This document shows, one piece after another, positions 8,638 through 15,005 of a stretch of DNA of 16,035 nt. The position numbers and the translations under genes were made by a program. The notes beneath the pieces were generated by a model, which saw only the letters and a program-made list of their open reading frames with translations, did no database searches and had not been told where the DNA came from. How positions within the stretch are numbered: position 1 is the first letter of the stretch; each line of letters begins with the position of its first letter. This DNA is from JBJXFY01 sp046155815 (GTDB lineage: Bacteria; Verrucomicrobiota; Verrucomicrobiia; Limisphaerales; CAIMTB01): the NCBI GenBank assembly GCA_046155815.1, contig JBJXFY010000022.1:1-16035 (forward strand), given 5' to 3'.

Positions 8638-9546
8638 ATGATCCTGAAGGAATTCGTCCAGCGCGCCCACGAGGTCTCCCGGCCCTTCCGCGTGACCAGG
8701 GGCGGCAAGTTCCGCCTGCGGGACGTGGACCCGGACGGCACGCTCTGGCTGAAGGACGCCGACAAGAAGCGGGCGAAGGAGGCGCTGCAGGAGGGCGTGC
8801 AGGTGCTGGCGGACCTGCAGGAGAGGCTTTACGCGCAGGACCGCTGGGCGGTGCTGATCATCTTCCAGGCCATGGACGCGGCCGGGAAGGACGGCGCGAT
8901 CAAGCACGTCATGTCCGGCATCAACCCGCAGGGCTGCCAGGTCTTCTCCTTCAAGGCGCCCACGAGCGAGGAGCAGGACCACGATTTCCTCTGGCGGTGC
9001 CTGCGCCATCTGCCGGAGCGCGGGCGCATCGGCATCTTCAACCGCTCGTACTACGAGGAGACGCTCGTGGTGCGCGTCCACCGGGAGCTGCTGGCACGGC
9101 AGAAGCTTCCGCCCCGGCTCGTTACGAAGCGGATCTGGCGGGAGCGCTTCGAGGACATCCGCGCCTTCGAGCGCTACCTCGCGCGCAACGGCGTCGCGAT
9201 CGTGAAGTTCTTCCTCCACGTCTCGCGGAAGGAGCAGAAGGAGCGCTTCCTCGAGCGCATCAAGCAGCCGGAGAAGCAGTGGAAGTTCTCCGAGGGCGAC
9301 GTGCGCGAGCGCGGCCACTGGGAGGGATACATGGACGCCTACGAGGACATGATCCGGCACACCGCGGCGAAGCACGCGCCGTGGTACGTGGTGCCCGCGG
9401 ACAACAAGTGGTTCACGCGTGTCGTGGTGGCCGCGGCGGTCATTGACGCGCTGGGCCGCCTGGACCTGCACTTCCCGAAGGTGGACGCCGCGAAGCGCCG
9501 CGAGCTGGCGCGGGCGCGGAAGCTCCTGCTGGCCGAACGTAGGTAG
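8638..9546 (+). CDS. ppk2: Polyphosphate kinase 2 family protein (PPK2, probably class III)
   Basis: A complete 302-residue PPK2-family phosphotransferase. These enzymes use inorganic polyphosphate to phosphorylate nucleoside mono- or diphosphates (or run the reverse reaction) in the cytoplasm. Walker A is in FQAMDAAGKDG (76-86; D80, K84). The Walker B-like motif is FNRSYYEE (134-141). Both are typical of the single-domain enzymes. The YEE form after NRS, with LVVRVH following, is what I recall for class III enzymes that accept AMP and ADP, so I favour polyphosphate:AMP/ADP phosphotransferase, but the class is an inference. It lies 69 bases after kdsB on the same strand. Its functional link to the neighbours is unclear. 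Confidence 0.93.
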   Translation: MILKEFVQRAHEVSRPFRVTRGGKFRLRDVDPDGTLWLKDADKKRAKEALQEGVQVLADLQERLYAQDRWAVLIIFQAMDAAGKDGAIKHVMSGINPQGCQVFSFKAPTSEEQDHDFLWRCLRHLPERGRIGIFNRSYYEETLVVRVHRELLARQKLPPRLVTKRIWRERFEDIRAFERYLARNGVAIVKFFLHVSRKEQKERFLERIKQPEKQWKFSEGDVRERGHWEGYMDAYEDMIRHTAAKHAPWYVVPADNKWFTRVVVAAAVIDALGRLDLHFPKVDAAKRRELARARKLLLAERR

Positions 9547-9670
9547 GAGAGGTGCCCCGCTCCCGTCCGTCGTCGGCGGCCCATCGCGACTGGTACCGCC
9601 CCGGGGAGCCGCGGCCCGATCCGCGCGCCTCACCCGTTGACCCGGCCGGGCCGGGCCCGCAGCCTCCGGC
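9547..9670. other. Intergenic, ppk2 to ThuA-domain gene
   Basis: A 124-base gap of very high GC content. No hairpin followed by a T-tract and no clear promoter was seen. A short CCGGCCGGGCC-type run near 9641-9660 could fold but has no terminator features. Confidence 0.4.
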
Positions 9671-10420
9671 ATGTTCGCCCGTCTGATGGCCTGTTTCGTC
9701 GCCGCCGCCCTCTTGCCTGCTGCCGGGACCGCCGCCGCCGCGGGGCCTCTCCGTGCGCTGCTCATCACCGGCGGCTGCTGCCACAACTACCCCTTTCAGA
9801 GCGCCCAGCTCACCAACGCCGTCGCCCGCCACGCCGCCGTCGAGTGGCGCGTGGTGAACGAGGGCGGCACCGGCACCAAGGCGGAGATCCCGCTCTACGG
9901 CGACCCGGACTGGGCCAAGGCCTACGACGTGGTGGTCCACAACGAATGCTTCGCCGACACCGCCTCGGCCGCGTACATCCGGCGCATCCTCGCCGCCCAC
10001 AAGGCGGGTACCCCGGCCGTGGTCATCCACTGCGCCATGCACACGTACCGTGCGGCGGATTTCGACGACTGGCGGGAGTTCCTTGGCGTCACCAGCCGGC
10101 ACCACGACCACATGAGCCGCTACCCGGTGACGAAGGTTGTGCCGGAGCATCCGATCCTGAAGGGCGTGCCCGACGCCTGGGTCACCGCGATGGACGAGCT
10201 GTACACCGTGGAGAAGCTCTGGCCGAACGCGAAGGCGCTTGCCACCTCGAAGAGCGAGCGCGACGGGCGCGCCCATCCCGTCGTCTGGATCAACCAATAC
10301 GGCCCGGCCCGCGTCTTCGGCACCACCTTCGGCCACTCGGACGAGACGTTCCGCGACCCGGTGTTCCTCGATCTCGTAAGCCGGGGGCTGCTCTGGGCTG
10401 CGGGCCGGCTGCCGGAATGA
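9671..10420 (+). CDS. Exported ThuA-domain protein
   Basis: A 249-residue protein with a likely signal peptide (MFARLMACFVAAALLPAAGTAAAA). The mature part starts LRALLITGGCCHNY (28-40), the N-terminal strand and loop of ThuA-like domains. It continues with VVVHNECF (87-94), VVIHCAMHTYR (117-127), MDELYTV (174-180) and the C-terminal signature PVVWINQYGPARVFGTTFGHS (203-223). ThuA domains have a class I glutamine amidotransferase-like fold and are linked to trehalose or other sugar metabolism in some bacteria. In Verrucomicrobiota and Planctomycetota, exported ThuA proteins are numerous and largely uncharacterised, so a carbohydrate role is inference only. The stop overlaps the start of the GNAT gene (ATGA). 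A second ATG at 9689 is a possible alternative start. Confidence 0.9.
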   Translation: MFARLMACFVAAALLPAAGTAAAAGPLRALLITGGCCHNYPFQSAQLTNAVARHAAVEWRVVNEGGTGTKAEIPLYGDPDWAKAYDVVVHNECFADTASAAYIRRILAAHKAGTPAVVIHCAMHTYRAADFDDWREFLGVTSRHHDHMSRYPVTKVVPEHPILKGVPDAWVTAMDELYTVEKLWPNAKALATSKSERDGRAHPVVWINQYGPARVFGTTFGHSDETFRDPVFLDLVSRGLLWAAGRLPE

Positions 10421-10857
10421 TCCTCCGCCCCGCCACCGCCGCGGAACTCGACGCCACGCTGCCGCTGGTGGCGGAGTTTTACGCGGACTTCGGCTTCCCC
10501 TGGGACACGGCGCGCAAACGGGCCTTGCTCGCCGACCTGCTGGCGCGCCCGGACCTGGGCGGCCTGTGGCTGGTCCAGCGCGAAGGCGGCGTCATCGGAT
10601 ACGCGCTCGTGGCCCACTACTTCAGCCTCGAGTACGACGGGCGAGTCGCGCTGCTGGACGAGTTCTGGATCACGCCGGCCCAACGTGGCGCCGGCCTGGG
10701 CGGAGCGGTGCTCGAAGCCCTGGAGGCGCGGCTCCGGGCGGACGGCGTGGGCGTGGTCCGGCTCGAAGTGGAGGCCCGGCATGCGCGGGCGTCCGGCCTC
10801 TACGCACGCCACGGCTACGAGCCCGGCGGCCGGGAGATGTGGACCAAGCGCCTCTGA
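10417..10857 (+). CDS. GNAT-family N-acetyltransferase
   Basis: A 146-residue single-domain GNAT protein, expected to transfer an acetyl group from acetyl-CoA to an amine in the cytoplasm. It starts MILRPATAAELDATLPL, typical for the family. The acetyl-CoA pyrophosphate-binding motif A is RGAGLGGA (90-97), preceded by LLDEFWITPAQ (strand 4). ASGLYARHGYEP (125-136) is the usual motif B. The substrate cannot be predicted. The ATG overlaps the stop of the ThuA gene, so the two are probably translated from one message, although one product is exported and the other is not. The upstream reading frame is open well before this ATG but is a composition artefact. The gene converges on ffh with only 18 bases between the stops. 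Confidence 0.92.
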   Translation: MILRPATAAELDATLPLVAEFYADFGFPWDTARKRALLADLLARPDLGGLWLVQREGGVIGYALVAHYFSLEYDGRVALLDEFWITPAQRGAGLGGAVLEALEARLRADGVGVVRLEVEARHARASGLYARHGYEPGGREMWTKRL

Positions 10858-10875
10858 CCCCGGCCCGCCGGCGCC

Positions 10876-12234
10876 TCAGCGACCGAGCAGCCCTCCCATG
10901 CCCGGCAGGCCCATGCCGCCGCCGCCCATCTTGGCCAGCATCTTCTGCATCTTCCCCATCTTCTTCATCATCTGCTGCATCTGGGCGAAGCGGTTCAGCA
11001 GGCTGTTCACCTCGGTGACGGACGTACCGCTGCCTCGGGCGATGCGCTGCCGCCGTTTCGCGTTCAGGATCTGCGGGCTTCGCCGCTCCTGCGCCGTCAT
11101 CGAGCAGATGATGCCCTCCATGCGCCGCATCTCGCGCTCGCTCTTGTTCACGTCGCCCGCGCTCATCTCCCCGGCCCCGGGCAGGTGCTTCATCAGGTCG
11201 CCGATGGGCCCAAGCTTCTTCATCGCGCGCATCTGCTCGAGCATGTCCTCGAGGGAGAACTGCCCCTTGCGCAGCTTCTCCTCCATCCGCGCCGCATCGT
11301 CCACGTCCACCGCCTCCGCCGCCTTCTCCACCAGGCTCACCACGTCGCCCATGCCGAGGATGCGCGAGGCCATGCGCTGCGCGTCGAAGGCCTGGAAGTC
11401 CGCCATCTTCTCGCCCAGGCCCACGAACTTGATGGGCCGCCCGGTCACGCTCTTGAAGCTCAGCGCAGCGCCGCCGCGCGCGTCGCCGTCCAGCTTTGTC
11501 AGGATGCCGCCCGTGACGCCCAGCTTCTGGTCGAAGTGCGTCGCCACGTTCACCGCCTCCTGGCCGGTGGCCGCGTCGAGCACGAGCAGCACCTCCTGCG
11601 GCTTCACGTGGTCTTTCAGCCGCACCAGCTCCAGCACCAGCGGCTCGTCAATCTGCAGCCGGCCCGCCGTGTCGAAGATCACCGTGTCCCGCCCGTCCGC
11701 CCGCGCCTGTTCGAGCGCCGCGCGGGCGATCCTCAGCACGTCCTTCTCGCCGCGCTGGACGAAGACCGGCACCTCAATCTGCCGGCCCAGCGTCTCGAGC
11801 TGGTCCATCGCCGCCGGCCGGTACACGTCCGCCGCCACCAGCAACGGCTTGCGCCCCTGCTGCGCGAGCAGGCGGGCGAGCTTTGCGGACGACGTGGTCT
11901 TGCCCGAGCCGTGCAGGCCGATCATCAGGATCACCGCCGGCTGGCCCTCGAGCCGCAGGGGCGCGGCGCCCTCGCCCAGCAACCCCTCCAGCTCGTCCTG
12001 GATGATCTTGATGACCTGCTGTCCCGGCTGGATGCTTTGGATGACCTGCTGGCCGATGGCCTTCTCTTTCACCCGCTCGATGAAGTCCCGCGCCACCTTG
12101 AAGTTCACGTCCGCGTCCAGCAGCGCCATCCGCACCTCGCGCAGGGACTCGCTGATGTTCGACTCGGAAATTCGCCCCAGCCCGCGCAGGTCGCGGAAGA
12201 CCTTTTGCAGCTTCTTCGAGAGGGAATCGAACAT
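10876..12234 (-). CDS. ffh: Signal recognition particle GTPase Ffh (SRP54)
   Basis: A 452-residue Ffh of normal length with all three domains. The helical N domain (1-90) begins MFDSLSKKLQKVF. The GTPase G domain has G1 GLHGSGKTT (106-114), DVYRPAAMDQL (136-146), DTAGR (188-192) and TKLDGDARGG (246-255). The Met-rich M domain (about 320-452) carries RRQRIARGSGTSVTEVN and a run of QMQQMMKKMGKMQKM, which bind SRP RNA and signal peptides. It directs nascent membrane and secreted proteins to the FtsY receptor. I chose the ATG at 12234 because it opens the conserved N domain; the frame extends 32 codons upstream but that part is Arg/Pro-rich and not Ffh-like. The G1 position usually occupied by Gln is His here (H108). 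Confidence 0.97.
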   Translation of the reverse strand: MFDSLSKKLQKVFRDLRGLGRISESNISESLREVRMALLDADVNFKVARDFIERVKEKAIGQQVIQSIQPGQQVIKIIQDELEGLLGEGAAPLRLEGQPAVILMIGLHGSGKTTSSAKLARLLAQQGRKPLLVAADVYRPAAMDQLETLGRQIEVPVFVQRGEKDVLRIARAALEQARADGRDTVIFDTAGRLQIDEPLVLELVRLKDHVKPQEVLLVLDAATGQEAVNVATHFDQKLGVTGGILTKLDGDARGGAALSFKSVTGRPIKFVGLGEKMADFQAFDAQRMASRILGMGDVVSLVEKAAEAVDVDDAARMEEKLRKGQFSLEDMLEQMRAMKKLGPIGDLMKHLPGAGEMSAGDVNKSEREMRRMEGIICSMTAQERRSPQILNAKRRQRIARGSGTSVTEVNSLLNRFAQMQQMMKKMGKMQKMLAKMGGGGMGLPGMGGLLGR

Positions 12235-12262
12235 GGCGGCCACCCTAGCCGGGGGACCCGCG

Positions 12263-12291
12263 TTGACAAGTTGGCAGCCCGCTGGCTTAGT
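12263..12291 (+). promoter_or_regulatory. Candidate promoter for tRNA-Tyr and thiE
   Basis: A perfect TTGACA lies at 12263-12268. Seventeen bases later, 12286-12291 reads CTTAGT, a weak -10 (3 of 6 consensus). This would place the start near 12298, about 65 bases before the mature tRNA. It is the best sigma-70-like site in the 128-base gap between the divergent ffh and tRNA genes, but the poor -10 keeps confidence low. Confidence 0.35.
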
Positions 12292-12362
12292 CCGCCGCCT
12301 GCGCCCGGGGATGGTGGGACTGGACTTCAACCGGCCTCACTCTCCACGCGCGGTTTCTCGGC

Positions 12363-12450
12363 GGTAGGATGCCGGAGCGGTCAATCGGAGCAGACTGTAA
12401 ATCTGCCGGGCTAACGCCCTACGAAGGTTCGAATCCTTCTCCTACCACCA
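12363..12450 (+). tRNA. tRNA-Tyr (GUA)
   Basis: An 88-base class II tRNA with the CCA end encoded. The acceptor stem GGTAGGA (12363-12369) pairs with TCCTACC (12440-12446). The anticodon stem GCAGA/TCTGC encloses loop CTGTAAA, with anticodon GTA, hence tyrosine. A long variable arm (CGGGCTAACGCCC) is as expected for bacterial tRNA-Tyr. The T arm GAAGG-TTCGAAT-CCTTC follows. The discriminator base is A and CCA is at 12448-12450. It decodes UAU and UAC. thiE begins only 11 bases after the CCA. Confidence 0.97.
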
Positions 12451-12461
12451 TTTTCTCCCCC

Positions 12462-13115
12462 TTGAAGCCCCTCGCCCACTGCCGGCTCTACGCCTTCGTG
12501 GACGCCGCGTACCTGCGCGGGCGTGAACCGCTCGCGGTCGCCCGCGACCTGGTCCGCGGCGGGGCGGACCTAGTCCAGCTCCGGGCCAAGGACTGGCCGC
12601 GGGAAAGAATCGCCGCCACCGCCGCCTCCCTCGCGCCCGTCTGCCGCGACGCGGGCGTCTGGTTCGTGGTGAACGACCACACGGACCTCGCCGCCGCGGT
12701 CGGCGCCCCGCTCGCGCATCTCGGGCAGGAGGACTTTTTCGACGTCGGCCACGGGGCGGTTTCGGACGCGGCCCCGCCCGGCGTGCAGTTCGGCCTGAGC
12801 AGCCATGCGCCGGAACAGGCGCGGCGCGCGCTGGCCGCGGGCGCGGCCTATATCGCCGTCGGCCCGGTGCATGCCACGGCCACCAAGCCCGGCCGGCCGG
12901 CGGTCACGCTGGAGTATGTCCGCTGGGCCGCGGCACACCTTGACGTGCCGTGGTTTGCCATCGGGGGGATCAACCTGGAGAACCTCGATGCAGTCCTGGC
13001 CGCCGGGGCGCGGCGCGTGTGCGTGGTGGGGGCGATCCTGAACGCGCCGGACGTGGCCGCGGCGTGCCGGGAGTTCCGCCGGCGGCTTGATGCCACGCCG
13101 GCCAAGAACGTGTGA
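12462..13115 (+). CDS. thiE: Thiamine phosphate synthase
   Basis: A 217-residue TIM-barrel enzyme. It joins HMP pyrophosphate and the thiazole phosphate to give thiamine monophosphate in the cytoplasm. Visible motifs are CRLYAFVD at the N-terminus, LVQLRAKD (38-45), VVNDHTDLA (about 70-78), HLGQED (86-91), GLSSHAPE (112-119), YIAVGPVHATATKPG (about 130-144) and WFAIGGI. Together these form the substrate and phosphate sites of ThiE. The start is taken as the TTG at 12462. No ATG or GTG lies near the conserved N-terminus, and the next in-frame ATG upstream (12369) is inside the tRNA gene. No Shine-Dalgarno sequence is seen. The gene follows tRNA-Tyr by 11 bases and is convergent with the FG-GAP gene. 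No other thiamine gene is visible here. Confidence 0.93.
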   Translation: MKPLAHCRLYAFVDAAYLRGREPLAVARDLVRGGADLVQLRAKDWPRERIAATAASLAPVCRDAGVWFVVNDHTDLAAAVGAPLAHLGQEDFFDVGHGAVSDAAPPGVQFGLSSHAPEQARRALAAGAAYIAVGPVHATATKPGRPAVTLEYVRWAAAHLDVPWFAIGGINLENLDAVLAAGARRVCVVGAILNAPDVAAACREFRRRLDATPAKNV

Positions 13116-13124
13116 GTCTTGGCC
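13100..13124. terminator. Inverted repeat spanning the thiE stop, possible bidirectional terminator
   Basis: GGCCAAGA (13100-13107) and TCTTGGCC (13117-13124) form an 8-bp stem with a nine-base loop containing the thiE TGA. It lies where the convergent thiE and FG-GAP genes end (27-base gap). There is no T-tract on either side, so an intrinsic terminator is uncertain. Confidence 0.35.
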
Positions 13125-13142
13125 AGCCACCCGGCGCTCTGG

Positions 13143-15005
13143 TCATCCCTCCTGAACGACCTGGGCCTGCCGGTTGATCCCAAGTTGTTCCGGCTGGACC
13201 GCCTGCTTGGTCCCGTCCGGCCAATGAATGGTCACGGACTCGACCTTGTCAGCCTTGCCCAACCCGAACGTCAGCGGCAACTCACTTTGAGAAAGGTAGC
13301 TCTTCGTCGGCATGACCTGCTTCCGCTGCGTGACGCCGGCGGCCTTGACGTCCACCCATGCGCCGATGGCGTCGCGGTTGCACTTCGTTCCCCGAAGCTT
13401 CAGCCGGACCCAGTTGTGGCCGAGCGACTGGTCGTTGCGCAGCAGCAGCGGCGGGCCGTCGGCCTGGGTGATCACCACGTCCAGGTCGCCGTCGCCGTCG
13501 ATGTCGGCGTAGGCGGAGCCCCGGCCGACGAGCGGCTTGAAGAGGTCGCCGCCCGCCTTGTCCGCCCCGACCGGCAGGAAGCCGCCCGGCCCGGCGCCCG
13601 CGTTCCAGAAAAGCTGCGCCGGCTGCCGGTAGCTCTGGCTCTGCTGGATCTTGCTGATCTCCTCTTCCAGATGGCCGTTGGCCGTGAGCAGGTCGGGCCA
13701 GCCATCAAGGTCGTAGTCCAGGAAGAGCAGGCCGAACTTCAGCGGCAGGCGCGACGCCGGGCCGATTCCCTCGGGAATCGCCTCATCCGCAAAGCCGCCG
13801 CCGGCCTGCGAGACGTAGAGGGCCGTCATCTCGTTGGCGAAGTTGCCGATGCCGACGCCGAGCGCGGCGTCGTTGCGGTGCCGCGCGGTGTCAATGCCCA
13901 TCGCGCCGCGCGTGTTGCCGTAGCTGTCGAAGGCCACGCCCGCGAGCGCGCCCGCCTCGGCGAACGTCCCGTCGTGCCGGTTGGTGAAGAGGAAGTTCTG
14001 CACCGTGTCATTCGCGACGATCAGGTCCATCCAGCCATCATCGTTCACATCCACGGGCGCGAGGCCGAGTGACTTCGCGGCCGGCACGCCGGAGGCCGGG
14101 TTCTTCACCTGCACGCCGGCCGAGGCCGAGACATCGGTGAACCTCCCGCCGCCGTCATTGCGGTAGAGATGGGGGAAAGCCCCCTGGAAGTTCATCGGCG
14201 GGCCATAGGCACGGTTCACGCCGTCGAGCTTGAAGCCCACCTCGAAGTCAATGTCCCGCGACCAGCGCACATAGTTGGCGACGTAGAGGTCCAGGTCGCC
14301 GTCCCGGTCGTAGTCAAAGAAGGCCGCCGCGCTGCTCCATTCCTTGTCGTCACCGCCCACGCCGGCCGCGGCGGTCACGTCCTGAAACTTGCCGCCGCCC
14401 AGGTTCCTGAAGAGCTGGTTCCGGCCGACGTTGGTGATGAAGATGTCCGTCAGTCCGTCGTTGTCGAAGTCACCGCAGGCCGCGCCCATGCCGCACGAGG
14501 TCACATCGAGACCGGACCCGCCGGTGACATCCGTGAACTTTCCGCCGCCCTCATTCCGGTAAAGCGAGTGAGTCGGCTTCTTCGTCGGCGGGTGCTTCGC
14601 CCACGGCCATGGCGCGCCATTCACGAGGAACAGGTCCTGGTCGCCGTCGTTGTCGAAGTCGAGGAACGCCACGCCGCCGCCCATCGTCTCCGGCAGCAGC
14701 TTCTCGCCCTCGGCGCCGTTGAAGTGCGTGAAGGCGATGCCGGACGCGGCGGTGATGTCCGTGAACTGCACCGCCGGCACTTCGGCCGTCGGGCGGTCCG
14801 CGACCTGCGGCGCGGCCAGGGCGGTCACCCGCTCCGCGCCCTTGGCCGCCGGCCGCCGCAGCCACCAGTAGGCCCCGCCACCGCCGACGGCGGCCACGGC
14901 GAGGACGATCACGGAGTACCGGACGGCGCGGCCGATGACGCGGTCATCGGCCTGGACGAGTTCCTCGTCGCGTTCGGGCGGGGTGGGTTCGGGGCGGCGG
15001 CTCAC
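13143..15005 (-). CDS. Membrane-anchored FG-GAP repeat / ASPIC-UnbV (CRTAC1-like) protein
   Basis: A 620-residue protein starting at a GTG (15005). One N-terminal transmembrane helix (about 30-49) follows a short charged tail, so the body is probably periplasmic or surface-exposed. Six calcium-loop motifs of the form DxDxDGxxD mark FG-GAP/VCBS beta-propeller repeats, at about 116, 179, 231, 319, 430 and 501. Several are followed by phrases such as LYRNEGGGKFTDVT. The C-terminal 530-605 region (NWVRLKLRG, then GAWVDV, SYLSQSELPLTFGLG and VTIHWPDG) is the ASPIC/UnbV domain. These proteins are abundant in Verrucomicrobiota, Planctomycetota and Acidobacteriota and probably mediate binding or adhesion; no enzyme activity is established. 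The GTG overlaps the stop of the upstream TPR gene (GTGA), suggesting coupled synthesis and a joint function. Confidence 0.92.
   Translation of the reverse strand: MSRRPEPTPPERDEELVQADDRVIGRAVRYSVIVLAVAAVGGGGAYWWLRRPAAKGAERVTALAAPQVADRPTAEVPAVQFTDITAASGIAFTHFNGAEGEKLLPETMGGGVAFLDFDNDGDQDLFLVNGAPWPWAKHPPTKKPTHSLYRNEGGGKFTDVTGGSGLDVTSCGMGAACGDFDNDGLTDIFITNVGRNQLFRNLGGGKFQDVTAAAGVGGDDKEWSSAAAFFDYDRDGDLDLYVANYVRWSRDIDFEVGFKLDGVNRAYGPPMNFQGAFPHLYRNDGGGRFTDVSASAGVQVKNPASGVPAAKSLGLAPVDVNDDGWMDLIVANDTVQNFLFTNRHDGTFAEAGALAGVAFDSYGNTRGAMGIDTARHRNDAALGVGIGNFANEMTALYVSQAGGGFADEAIPEGIGPASRLPLKFGLLFLDYDLDGWPDLLTANGHLEEEISKIQQSQSYRQPAQLFWNAGAGPGGFLPVGADKAGGDLFKPLVGRGSAYADIDGDGDLDVVITQADGPPLLLRNDQSLGHNWVRLKLRGTKCNRDAIGAWVDVKAAGVTQRKQVMPTKSYLSQSELPLTFGLGKADKVESVTIHWPDGTKQAVQPEQLGINRQAQVVQEG

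Noticed and set aside
12235..12330. N-terminal extension of Ffh by 32 residues
   Set aside because: The extension is Arg/Pro-rich, unlike any Ffh, and the conserved N domain begins exactly at the ATG at 12234.
12369..12461. ThiE start at the ATG at 12369
   Set aside because: That ATG lies inside the tRNA-Tyr gene and the intervening residues are a translation of the tRNA.
13400..14700. Repeated GTCGCCGTCG-like DNA as a tandem repeat element
   Set aside because: It reflects the DxDxDG calcium-loop codons of the FG-GAP repeats on the minus strand, not an independent DNA repeat.
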